A stretch of DNA of 24,501 nucleotides from DATEPR01 sp036503065 (lineage in GTDB: Bacteria > Actinomycetota > Actinomycetes > Mycobacteriales > Pseudonocardiaceae), in assembly GCA_036503065.1 (NCBI GenBank), contig DASXXM010000325.1, positions 1-24,501 on the forward strand, in the 5' to 3' direction. Shown here piece by piece: positions 1-7,409 of this stretch. Each line of letters opens with the position of its first letter. The first letter of the stretch is position 1. Under the pieces are notes generated by a model that saw only the letters and a list, made by a program, of their open reading frames with translations, ran no database searches and was not told where the DNA came from. The position numbers were made by a program, and so were the translations under genes.

Positions 1-1
1 C

Positions 2-196
2 GTCCAGCGGACTCGTGATCCTGCCGACGGCAGGCGCAATGTCGTCACGCTCGCCGCCGCCGGCAAGGACCACCTGGAGCACCTCAGCGACCTGCTCGCC
101 GAGGCCCAGGCCGAACTACTGCGCGCGCTGTCCGCGACGGACTCAAGGACAGTGATCGAACTGCTCAGCCGAGTCGTCCACGGCCACCACTCCTGA
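2..196 (+). CDS. MarR-family transcriptional regulator, C-terminal part (5' end outside window)
   Basis: An open frame enters from the left edge and stops with TGA at 194-196, giving 64 visible residues. It begins VQRTRDPADGRRNVVTLAAAG. The pattern Arg-x-x-Asp-Pro-x-Asp-x-Arg is the hallmark of the wing of MarR winged-helix proteins, and the following helical stretch (DHLEHLSDLLAEAQAELL) fits the C-terminal dimerisation helix. MarR proteins are dimeric DNA-binding repressors, often responding to small phenolic ligands or oxidants and often controlling neighbouring exporters. The recognition helix lies outside the window, so ligand and target cannot be inferred. The gene is followed by 100 bp of intergenic DNA carrying the GTGCCA array of the next gene. 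Confidence 0.85.
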   Translation, partial: VQRTRDPADGRRNVVTLAAAGKDHLEHLSDLLAEAQAELLRALSATDSRTVIELLSRVVHGHHS

Positions 197-217
197 CCAG
201 CTATTTCCGTTCGAACA

Positions 218-299
218 GTGCCAGATGGTGCCACTTGGCACCTAGTCTGAGCCACTATGGCTTGCACTGGTGCCATTACTGTGCCATTCTCATGCCATG
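218..299 (+). promoter_or_regulatory. GTGCCA half-site array / putative operator of the RHH gene
   Basis: Direct GTGCCA copies lie at 218-223, 228-233, 270-275 and 281-286, with a variant ATGCCA at 292-297 overlapping the ATG start at 297. Start-to-start steps are 10 bp and then 11 and 11 bp, i.e. one helical turn. A perfect palindrome GGTGCCA-CT-TGGCACC occupies 227-242, and a looser one GCCA-CTA-TGGC lies at 251-261. RHH proteins typically bind arrays of short half-sites as cooperating dimers, and the adjacent gene encodes an RHH domain. Autoregulation is inferred from this. Confidence 0.6.
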
Positions 300-818
300 G
301 ACTTGACCTCGTACGTGAGCAACCTTGGACGCGAATTCGCCACGCTCGCCGAAGCCGGCGGTGACGAGGCCCGTGCGTTGGTCGAACGCCTGACCGGGCC
401 ACTCGAGTCGGCGATCCGGATGACGCTGCTGGACGCGCTGTCCGCCGCCACGGACGAGATCACCAGGGACCTGGCCCCGGGTTCGGTGGAGCTGCGCCTA
501 CGCGGACGCGATCCGAACTTCGTCGTGACCGCACCGGCAACCGAGCCGATCGAGGACGCGGCCCAGGACGATCCGGCAACGGCGGACGCCGGCACGCTGA
601 TCGGCGAGGACGGCCCGAGCTCGCGGATCAACGTGCGCCTCCCGGAGCAGCTCAAGGCCGCGGTCGAGGAGGCCGCTGCCAGGGAGGGGCGCTCTGTCAA
701 CGCCTGGCTGGTCCGTGCGGCCTCGTCCGCCCTACAGCGGGCCGATCGCGACCAGCGCCCGGAGCCGCACGGCAGCGGCAAACGGAGCAGGCAACGCATC
801 ACCGGCTGGGTGCGCTAG
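297..818 (+). CDS. Ribbon-helix-helix (HicB-antitoxin-like) DNA-binding protein, 173 aa
   Basis: The ATG at 297 gives MDLTSYVSNLGREFATLAEA; an in-frame GTG at 270 would add nine residues but has no Shine-Dalgarno sequence. Residues 1-80 are a helical N-terminal region, residues 80-105 an acidic linker, and residues ~108-147 (SSRINVRLPEQLKAAVEEAA then GRSVNAWLVRAASSAL) an Arc/MetJ-type RHH fold: a beta strand with alternating basic residues, then two helices around a GRSVNAW turn. The tail is basic. Proteins of this type are commonly named HicB-family antitoxin, but no HicA toxin lies next to it. From memory of related actinobacteria, such genes often precede DUF4097 and DrrAB genes as they do here, so a repressor role for this cassette is more likely than an antitoxin role (inference). 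The upstream GTGCCA array supports self-binding. Confidence 0.8.
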   Translation: MDLTSYVSNLGREFATLAEAGGDEARALVERLTGPLESAIRMTLLDALSAATDEITRDLAPGSVELRLRGRDPNFVVTAPATEPIEDAAQDDPATADAGTLIGEDGPSSRINVRLPEQLKAAVEEAAAREGRSVNAWLVRAASSALQRADRDQRPEPHGSGKRSRQRITGWVR

Positions 819-890
819 CCGCACCCCTTTCCACCACACCACGCCCTGACCTGCGGGGACACATCACCTATCCATGATGAGGGGACAGTC

Positions 891-1736
891 ATGCCCAATT
901 TCGAGACACCAGAGCCCATTTCCGTCACGTTCGAACTCGGCGTCGGCGATGTGCGGATCACCGCGAGCGATCGCACCGACACCACCGTCGACGTGCGGCC
1001 GAGCGACGAATCCGATGAGTCGGACGTGCAGGCCGCCCAGCGGGTCCGGGTGGACTACGCGAACGGCGTGCTCCACATCACCGGGCCGAAAGCGCGTGCC
1101 TTCGACTTCTCCCGCAAGACCAGGTCTGTCGACGTGTCCATCGAGCTGCCCAGCGGTTCCCAGGTGTCCGCCGACATGCAGCTGGGCGACTTCCGCTGTG
1201 CCGGTCGGCTCGGGGAGTGCCGGCTCAAGACCTCCGCCGGGAACCTCCGGCTGGAGCGGACCGGCCCGCTGCGCCTCGACTCGGGCGCCGGTCACATCAC
1301 CGTGGACGGCGCCGCGGGTGACGCCGAGATCTACACCGGCAACGGGAAGGTCCGTGTCGGCGAGGTCGAGGGGACCGCGGTCGTCAAGAGCTCCAACGGC
1401 GACATCATGATCGAGGCGGTCACCGGCGACGCGCGGGTGCGCACGGCCAACGGCGAGATCTCCATCGATCGGGCCGGCGCGGGGGTTGACGCGAAGACGT
1501 CCAACGGCAGCATCCGCGTCGGTGAGGTGGTCCGCGGTTCGGTCGTGCTCGGGACCGCAGCGGGCGACCTGGAGATCGGCATCGCCGAGGGCACCGCCGC
1601 CTGGCTCGAGGTGAACACCGGGTTCGGGCACGTGCGCAACCAGCTGGACAACGCCAGCCGGCCGGACGAGGCCGACGAGACCGTCGAGGTACGAGGCCGC
1701 ACCTCCTACGGGGACATCACCATCCGCCGTTCCTGA
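891..1736 (+). CDS. DUF4097-family beta-strand-repeat protein, 281 aa
   Basis: The ATG at 891 follows a good ribosome-binding site (GAGGGGA at 878-884). The protein lacks a signal peptide. From about residue 115 it consists of imperfect ~20-residue repeats with a Gly-Asx turn (e.g. TGNGKVRVGEVEGTAVVKSS, SSNGDIMIEAVTGDARVRTA, TSNGSIRVGEVVRGSVVLGT) and ends TSYGDITIRRS. This is the DUF4097 pattern, predicted to form a right-handed beta-solenoid. The biochemical role of the family is unknown; members occur beside envelope-stress and transporter genes. Here it lies 30 bp upstream of a DrrA-type ATPase on the same strand, consistent with one transcript. Confident about family, not about function. 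Confidence 0.85.
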   Translation: MPNFETPEPISVTFELGVGDVRITASDRTDTTVDVRPSDESDESDVQAAQRVRVDYANGVLHITGPKARAFDFSRKTRSVDVSIELPSGSQVSADMQLGDFRCAGRLGECRLKTSAGNLRLERTGPLRLDSGAGHITVDGAAGDAEIYTGNGKVRVGEVEGTAVVKSSNGDIMIEAVTGDARVRTANGEISIDRAGAGVDAKTSNGSIRVGEVVRGSVVLGTAAGDLEIGIAEGTAAWLEVNTGFGHVRNQLDNASRPDEADETVEVRGRTSYGDITIRRS

Positions 1737-1766
1737 TCTCCTGCCGACCCGTTCGAAAGGGAAACC

Positions 1767-2726
1767 ATGACCACCCAGCAGTCTCAGCCGGCCATCGCGG
1801 TGACCGGGTTGCGCAAGTCGTTCGGCGACCACGTCGTGCTCGACGGCATCGACCTGACGGTCCCGCGGGGAACGGTCTTCTCGCTGCTCGGCGCGAACGG
1901 CGCCGGGAAGACCACCACGGTCAAGATCCTGTCCACTCTGATCAATGCCGACGCCGGTGACAGCCAGGTCGCCGGGCACGACGTCGCCCGCGAACCGGAC
2001 GCGGTGCGCGCCGCGATCGGTGTCACCGGTCAGTTCTCGGCGGTCGACAACCTCCTCACCGGCAGGGAGAACCTGCTCCTGATGGCGGATCTGCACCACC
2101 TCGCCCGGGGCGAGGGCCGGCGGCGCGCCGCCGAACTGCTCGAACAGTTCGACCTGATCGATGCGGCCGGGAAGCCGGTCTCGACGTACTCCGGCGGGAT
2201 GCGGCGGCGGCTCGACCTGGCGATGACCCTGGTCGGCAGCCCGCGAGTGATCTTCCTCGACGAGCCGACCGCAGGCCTGGACCCGCGCAGCCGCCGGGGC
2301 ATGTGGCAGATCGTCCGGGACCTGGTGGCCGGTGGCGTCACCATCTTCCTGACCACGCAGTACCTCGAGGAAGCCGACGAACTGGCCGACCGGATCGCGG
2401 TCCTCGACCACGGCCGACTGGTCGCCGAGGGAACCGCGGACGAGCTGAAGCGCCGCATCCCCGGCGGACACGTTCGCCTGCGGTTCGCCGACCCGGAGGG
2501 CCTCGACGCGGCCATCCGCGTGCTGGGTCGGGCCGAGCCGGACAACGACGCGCTCGCCCTGCGGGTGCCGAGCGACGGCAGCCTGCGCTCGCTGAAGACC
2601 CTGATCGACCGGCTCGAGGACCAGGCCATCGAGGTCGACGAGTTGTCCGTGCACACCCCCGACCTCGACGACGTCTTCCTCGCCCTCACCGGCAACTCCA
2701 CCAACGAGAAGGTGACCACCCGATGA
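1767..2726 (+). CDS. DrrA-type ABC transporter ATP-binding protein, 319 aa
   Basis: The start ATG at 1767 has an AAAGGGA ribosome-binding site. Walker A is GANGAGKTT (about residues 42-50), the ABC signature STYSGGMRRRLDLAM lies near residue 140, and Walker B plus D-loop is VIFLDEPTAGLDPRSRR. The switch region reads LTTQYLEEADELADR, with Gln where most ABC ATPases have the H-loop His. TTQYLxEAD is typical of the DrrA/daunorubicin-resistance subfamily. The region after residue ~225 is the usual DrrA C-terminal extension. It powers export of a lipophilic compound or lipid across the cytoplasmic membrane with the permease whose start codon overlaps its stop (ATGA at 2723-2726). No biosynthetic gene nearby suggests a substrate. 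Confidence 0.93.
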   Translation: MTTQQSQPAIAVTGLRKSFGDHVVLDGIDLTVPRGTVFSLLGANGAGKTTTVKILSTLINADAGDSQVAGHDVAREPDAVRAAIGVTGQFSAVDNLLTGRENLLLMADLHHLARGEGRRRAAELLEQFDLIDAAGKPVSTYSGGMRRRLDLAMTLVGSPRVIFLDEPTAGLDPRSRRGMWQIVRDLVAGGVTIFLTTQYLEEADELADRIAVLDHGRLVAEGTADELKRRIPGGHVRLRFADPEGLDAAIRVLGRAEPDNDALALRVPSDGSLRSLKTLIDRLEDQAIEVDELSVHTPDLDDVFLALTGNSTNEKVTTR

Positions 2727-3538
2727 CTACCTACGCTCCCACCCCGGCGAACCTCCGGTTCCACCCGCTGCGCGACTCGGCGACGATGCTGCGCCGCAAC
2801 CTCAAGCACATGCTGCGATACCCGTCGATGACCGTGCTGCTCGTCGGCATGCCGATCGTCTTCCTGCTGCTGTTCGTCTACGTGTTCGGCGGCACGTTGG
2901 GCGCGGGGATCGGCGGGGTGTCCGGCGGGCGCGCCACGTACGTCAACTACGTCGTGCCCGCGATCATCCTGATGACCGTGACGGCCACCGTCCAGGGGAC
3001 CGCGATCTCGATCGCCATGGACATGACCGAGGGCATCATCGCCCGGTTCCGCACCATGCACATCGCTCGCGTCTCGGTGCTGACCGGACACGTGCTGGGC
3101 AGCGTGATCCAGTCGATGTTCAGCCTGGCGATCGTGATCGGCGTTGCGTTGCTGGTCGGCTTCCGGCCCACCGCGGGGCTGGGCGGGTGGCTGGCCACGG
3201 CCGGTTTCCTCGCGGTGGTGACGTTCGCGCTCGTCTGGCTCGCCGTCGCGCTCGGCCAGGCGAGCAAGACCGTGGAGACCGCGAGCAACCTGCCCATGCC
3301 GCTGGTGCTGCTGCCCTTCCTCGGCAGCGGGTTCGTCCCCACCGCGTCCATGCCGGCCGGGCTGCGCTGGTTCGCCGAGTACCAGCCGTTCACGCCGATC
3401 ATCGAAACCCTGCGCGGCCTGCTGCTGGACAAGCCGCTCGGGAACAACGCGTGGATCGCGCTCGGCTGGTGCGCCGTCATCGCCCTTGGCGGCTACCTCT
3501 GGTCCAAGCGGCTGTTCAACCGCGAGTACGCCCGTTGA
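2723..3538 (+). CDS. DrrB-type ABC-2 transporter permease, 271 aa
   Basis: The ATG at 2723 overlaps the drrA-type stop by 4 nt, indicating translational coupling. A cytosolic amphipathic N-terminus (RRNLKHMLRYPSMT) is followed by six hydrophobic segments, starting with VLLVGMPIVFLLLFVYVFGG. The motif DMTEGIIARFRTMHIAR between the second and third segments and PFTPIIETLRGLLL near the C-terminus are characteristic of ABC2-membrane DrrB proteins. Length is normal for a half-size permease. It forms the exporter channel with the preceding ATPase. The RHH-DUF4097-DrrA-DrrB order suggests a regulated envelope exporter. It ends just before a strong terminator. Confidence 0.92.
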   Translation: MTTYAPTPANLRFHPLRDSATMLRRNLKHMLRYPSMTVLLVGMPIVFLLLFVYVFGGTLGAGIGGVSGGRATYVNYVVPAIILMTVTATVQGTAISIAMDMTEGIIARFRTMHIARVSVLTGHVLGSVIQSMFSLAIVIGVALLVGFRPTAGLGGWLATAGFLAVVTFALVWLAVALGQASKTVETASNLPMPLVLLPFLGSGFVPTASMPAGLRWFAEYQPFTPIIETLRGLLLDKPLGNNAWIALGWCAVIALGGYLWSKRLFNREYAR

Positions 3539-3559
3539 CAACCGGCCAACACACAGAGC

Positions 3560-3586
3560 GGGGCCCAGGACGTCGTCCTGGGCCCC
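3560..3586. terminator. Bidirectional hairpin terminator between drrB-type gene and surface-protein gene
   Basis: A perfect inverted repeat GGGGCCCAGGACG / CGTCCTGGGCCCC with a single central T folds to a 12-bp stem with a 3-nt loop. It sits between the stops of two convergent genes (3538 on plus, 3604 on minus). The plus-strand side continues ACATTTGTGTTGTG, moderately T-rich. Confidence 0.85.
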
Positions 3587-3603
3587 ACATTTGTGTTGTG
3601 CGC

Positions 3604-6600
3604 TCAGAGGATCGGCGGCTGGAGGTCGCCGAGGCCCGGCATCGGGCGGAATCGGGTCGGGTTGGCCGACGCCGAGTTCTCCAGGTCACTGATCAGGTTC
3701 TTCAGCTGTGCCATGAGCTGTTGCGCGGATCCGGCCGGCAGGTCCTGGGTCTGCGGCACCCCGACACCGGGCAGCGACGGCAGTGCCGGGGCCGGGATGT
3801 TCGGGGTGGGCAGGGTCGGGACGGCCGGGATCGTGGGGGTGAACAGGGACGGGGCCGTCGGCAGGGTCGGCACCGGGAGTGCCTGGGTGCTCGGCGGGGT
3901 GGGCAGGTGCGGCGCGGGGAGCGTCGGCACGGTGGGCACCTTCGGCGCGCTCGGTAGCGAGGGCACGGACGGGCCGGCCAGGGTCGGTGCCTGGAGTGCG
4001 GGCAGCGACGGGTTGGCGAGCGTGGGCAGCGACGGCGTGGCCAGTCCCGAGGTGGGGAGCGACGGCGTCGACAGCCCGGAGGTGGGCAGGTCCTGCTTGG
4101 TGGGGCGGCCCGGCAGTGGCGGCATGGCCGGCAGGGTCGGCACCGGCGGCAGGTCCGGCAGCGCGGACAGGCTCGGTACCTGCGGCTTGGTCACCGTGGG
4201 CACGTTGGCCGACACCGGCAGGGTGCCCGGCGCGGGCAGCCGCGGCACCGAAGTCACCGGCACCGCGGGTGCGGGAAGTGCCGGCACGGACGGCGTCGGC
4301 AGGGCGCCGCTCACCGGGAGTTCGCCGGTCATCGGCAGGTACCGGACATCCGAGGACACCGGCATGGCCTGGGTGGTCGGCCTGGCCTGGATGTTCGGCC
4401 GTGCTGCCGGCTGGATGCCGGGTCGGGCGGTCGGGCGCATCGGGCCGTTGGCGATGATCGGCAGCCGCTGAGTCAGCTCCGCAGGCGACACCGGGCCGCC
4501 GATCGCGGGCAGTTGCTGGGTGAGGTCCAGCGCCGGCAGGCCGGACAGGGCGCCGATCGCCGGGAACTGCTGGGTCATGTCCAGCGCGCTCACCGGCGCA
4601 CCGGGCACCACCCTCCGCAGGTTCGGCACGGGGAACCGGTTGCCCATCGGCAGAGTACTGAGCGACAGATTGCTCAGCGGCAGATCACTGGGCGCTGGCA
4701 CCTGGTCGGCACGCAGCAGGCCGTCGACCGAGTCGGCCGGGCCGAACTGCGGCTGCTCCCGGCCGGCACCGAAGGGCATGTCGACCTGAGGGTCCGCACC
4801 GCCGTCGGTGACCGACACGGTGTTGAAGCCGTGGTCGACGGCCCGGCCGAGCACGTCGACCGGAACGCGGAACACGGTGACGGCCGCACCAGCCGGTTGG
4901 ACCAGCCCGGTCCCGTTGAGGAAGCCGCCACCGCTGGTGGTGGCCGCGCCGCCGGAGACGGCGCTGGTCCGGTTGCCGCCGAAGGCCCGCTGGTTGCCCA
5001 GTGCGGCCGCGCCGGCGGCGACGGCCTGGGTGAGGTCGGTGGCCGGCACGTCGGCCAGGTCACCGGACAGCGCACCCCAGTCACCGGAGGTGGTCACGTC
5101 GCCCCCCGAGCGGGCCGCGGTGTTGTTCACCCCGCTGGCGTCCGAGTTGCCGGCGCCGGCAAGCCCACTGCCGAGCACCTGCTCGACCTGGGTGACCTGT
5201 GCCGTGACCACGTCGCCCGCGAGAGCGCCGTGGTCCCCGTTGGTCGCGGTGTCGGCACCCGCCGTGGTGGTGGTGTTGTTGAGCGCATCGGCCTCCTCGT
5301 TTCCGGGTGACGCGGCGGCCACCCCGAATGCCTGGATCGGCCCGGCGTCCGGCACGTTCACGATGTCGCCGGCCACGGTGCCGCCGCGGCCGGTGGACGT
5401 CGCCCTGCCGCCCGCACCGGTCGTGGTGTCGTTCTCGCCCTGCGCCACGCCGTTGCCGACCACGGACGCGCCGTCGTCGAACAGCTGCGCGGGCGTTGCG
5501 GTGGCGAGCTGGACGATGTTGCCGGAACCGGTGCCCGCCGCGCCGGTGGCGGACGGGTTGCCGCCCGCGGTGACGGTGCTGGCGTTGTTCGCGGCGGCGC
5601 CGGTGTTGGCGACGAGGCCGGCCGCGTCACCGAACGCCTGTGCCGGCACGGCGGTGGGCGCGGACACCACGTTGCTGCTCGCGGTGCCGTTGTCGTCGTG
5701 GGCGTTGGGCGAGCCGCCTGCCCGGATCGACTTGGTCTCGCTCGGCACGGTGCCGGCCGCGCTCCCGCCGGCAGAGCCGGTCAGGCCGTAGGTCTCGACC
5801 GGGGCCGCGACCGGCAGTTGGCCGATGTTGCCCGAACCGGTCGACCCGCTGCCGGTGGTGCCGGTGTAGCCGCCGCTGCCGCTGGTCACGTCGTTGCCCG
5901 CGGTGCCGGCGGCGTTGCCGATGGCCGACGCGCCGTTGGCGAACACGTCGTTGGCACCGGCGACCGGCGCGGCCACCCCGTTGGACGACAGCGCGGAGCC
6001 GTCGCCGGCGGTGTAGCCGTTGGCCAGGGCGGTGGAGGTGTCGGTGTTGCTGGCGCCCGCATTGGCGTTGCCGACGGCGGCGGCGCCGTTGCCGAAGACC
6101 TCGGACGGTTCGGCCACCGGCGCCACGGCCGTGTTGCCCGAGCCGGTGGAGCCGCTGCCGCCGGTCTGGATCTGGCCACCGGCGGTGTTGGTGTTCGTGG
6201 TGGCGCACTGGGCGTCGGTGTTGCCGACGACGCTGACCGCGTTGCAGGTCAGGGCGGCCGGGTCGGCGGCGCCGGGGGAGGCGACGTTGCCGGACAGGGT
6301 GGCCGGGTCGCCGCCGGTGCGTACGTAGCTCGCGCCGTGCGGGGTGGACAGATTGCTGTCGCCGCCCTGCGCGGTGACCGCGTTCTGGCCCGCGGCGTCG
6401 GCGTTGCCGATGCCGGACACGGCCTGGTGGGTGACCTCGACCGGTACCGCGAGCGGCACGCCGCCGACGTTGCCCGACGCGGTTCCGTTGTCGCCGTTGG
6501 TGCCAAGCGACCCGGCGGACCGCGCGTCGCCGGCGGTCGTGGAGTAGGCATGGGCCTGGCCCGCGGCCGCGACGGCGTTGCCGTCCACCTGCACCGGGGT

Positions 6601-7233
6601 CGCGCCCTGTTCGGCGACCACGTTGCCGGCCAGCGTGCGGCCCGCGCCGTCGGTGGCGATGTCGCCGCCGGTGGTGGCGCTCTGGGTGGCGTCGTTCAGC
6701 GAGGTGGCGTTGCCGGCCAGGCTCACGGCGTTGCCGGTGATCTGCACGGGTGCCGCATGGTTGACCGCGACCACGTTGTCGGCGGCGGAACCGGAGCCCC
6801 CGCCTGCGAACACCGGATCGGGCCGGTTGACGGCCTGGGTGGACTCGTTGGCGACCTGTGCGTCACCGCCGGCCGCGACGGCGTTGCCGGAGATGTCGAC
6901 GGGTACCACGATGTCGGCCCGACCGCGGTTGGCGCCGGGGAGTGCGCCGGACAGTGGGGCGGTGGCCGTGTCGGCGACGCCCGCGGCCGGCACCGCGCCG
7001 GTCACGTCGTCGGTGCCGACCGTGCGGTCCACGGCGGGTGCCCGGACCTGGCCGAGCGGGGTGCCCACGGCGTTGTTGTCCATGTGCAGCCCCATGCCGG
7101 CACCGCCGTCGATCGGGGAGGCGGGGCGGTCGGGGTTCACGTTCTCGTTGGCAGAAGCGATGCCCGTACCGAGCATCAGCAAACCACCGGTGACCAGCGC
7201 GGTCTGCAGGCCACGCTTTGCCCAGGTTTGCAT
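3604..7233 (-). CDS. Giant secreted chaplin-like 51-residue-repeat protein with Pro/Leu-rich tail, 1209 aa
   Basis: The start is the ATG whose complement is at 7231-7233, directly behind the strong ribosome-binding site GGAAGGAGAT; longer in-frame extensions lack this context. Residues 1-28 (MQTWAKRGLQTALVTGGLLM then LGTGIASA) form a Sec signal peptide. Residues ~94-817 hold about 13 beads, mostly exactly 51 residues long, with core [L/A/G]-[S/A]-G-[N/D]-[V/I]-V followed by a Pro-rich strand, GNAVxxxGN, an Asn/Thr-rich segment and a Gly-Gly turn. The SGNVVxxPxxVPVxVxGNxVxxxG core resembles the chaplin domain of aerial actinomycete walls. Only one bead has a Cys pair (TCNAVSVVGNTDAQC). Residues ~880-930 carry three copies of LTQxxPAIG-type units. 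A long Pro/Leu-rich stalk follows, and the end has a short amphipathic helix (QQLMAQLKNLISDLENS). No LPxTG motif or C-terminal membrane anchor is visible. A structural surface role is inferred. Confidence 0.85.
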   Translation of the reverse strand: MQTWAKRGLQTALVTGGLLMLGTGIASANENVNPDRPASPIDGGAGMGLHMDNNAVGTPLGQVRAPAVDRTVGTDDVTGAVPAAGVADTATAPLSGALPGANRGRADIVVPVDISGNAVAAGGDAQVANESTQAVNRPDPVFAGGGSGSAADNVVAVNHAAPVQITGNAVSLAGNATSLNDATQSATTGGDIATDGAGRTLAGNVVAEQGATPVQVDGNAVAAAGQAHAYSTTAGDARSAGSLGTNGDNGTASGNVGGVPLAVPVEVTHQAVSGIGNADAAGQNAVTAQGGDSNLSTPHGASYVRTGGDPATLSGNVASPGAADPAALTCNAVSVVGNTDAQCATTNTNTAGGQIQTGGSGSTGSGNTAVAPVAEPSEVFGNGAAAVGNANAGASNTDTSTALANGYTAGDGSALSSNGVAAPVAGANDVFANGASAIGNAAGTAGNDVTSGSGGYTGTTGSGSTGSGNIGQLPVAAPVETYGLTGSAGGSAAGTVPSETKSIRAGGSPNAHDDNGTASSNVVSAPTAVPAQAFGDAAGLVANTGAAANNASTVTAGGNPSATGAAGTGSGNIVQLATATPAQLFDDGASVVGNGVAQGENDTTTGAGGRATSTGRGGTVAGDIVNVPDAGPIQAFGVAAASPGNEEADALNNTTTTAGADTATNGDHGALAGDVVTAQVTQVEQVLGSGLAGAGNSDASGVNNTAARSGGDVTTSGDWGALSGDLADVPATDLTQAVAAGAAALGNQRAFGGNRTSAVSGGAATTSGGGFLNGTGLVQPAGAAVTVFRVPVDVLGRAVDHGFNTVSVTDGGADPQVDMPFGAGREQPQFGPADSVDGLLRADQVPAPSDLPLSNLSLSTLPMGNRFPVPNLRRVVPGAPVSALDMTQQFPAIGALSGLPALDLTQQLPAIGGPVSPAELTQRLPIIANGPMRPTARPGIQPAARPNIQARPTTQAMPVSSDVRYLPMTGELPVSGALPTPSVPALPAPAVPVTSVPRLPAPGTLPVSANVPTVTKPQVPSLSALPDLPPVPTLPAMPPLPGRPTKQDLPTSGLSTPSLPTSGLATPSLPTLANPSLPALQAPTLAGPSVPSLPSAPKVPTVPTLPAPHLPTPPSTQALPVPTLPTAPSLFTPTIPAVPTLPTPNIPAPALPSLPGVGVPQTQDLPAGSAQQLMAQLKNLISDLENSASANPTRFRPMPGLGDLQPPIL
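4783..6954 (-). repeat. Tandem ~153-bp (51-codon) protein repeat array, about 13 units
   Basis: Translated minus-strand units begin at protein residues ~94, 150, 201, 252, 313, 364, 415, 466, 518, 569, 620, 671, 722 and a degenerate one at 772. Spacing is 51 residues in most units, with a 61-residue unit at 252-312 and a 52-residue unit at 466-517. Nucleotide identity between units is low, so the array is diverged and held together at protein level. Confidence 0.8.
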
Positions 7234-7263
7234 TGGATCTCCTTCCGTTTTCCCTTGCGGGGC

Positions 7264-7300
7264 GGGTGGCCGACGGGGACGTCGGGGAGGTCGGCCACCC
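7264..7300 (-). other. 11-bp stem-loop in the gap between the two surface-protein genes
   Basis: GGGTGGCCGAC (7264-7274) pairs perfectly with GTCGGCCACCC (7290-7300). A second small hairpin, GGCGCC-ATCG-GGCGCC, lies at 7317-7332. Both are in the 176-bp gap after the stop of the upstream gene (7410) and before the ribosome-binding site of the giant gene. Neither has a U-tract, so they may be mRNA processing, stability or partial-termination elements. Confidence 0.5.
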
Positions 7301-7409
7301 GGGATCTGGGGACTGGGGCGCCATCGGGCGCCTGCGGTGCGGCGATGCGCACGCGACAGCGCGGCCGGGACGGCCCGGGTCACCGGGTCCGCCTGCCGCG
7401 CGGGGTTGG

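Noticed and set aside
297..818. HicAB toxin-antitoxin system
   Set aside because: Only an RHH protein is present; no HicA-like or other small toxin gene is next to it.
864..2654. 596-residue minus-strand open frame opposite DUF4097 and drrA-type genes
   Set aside because: Shadow of the well-supported plus-strand genes; no recognisable motif or start context.
4783..6954. CRISPR array or DNA minisatellite
   Set aside because: Periodicity is at protein level (51 codons) with weak nucleotide identity and no conserved repeat/unique spacer structure.
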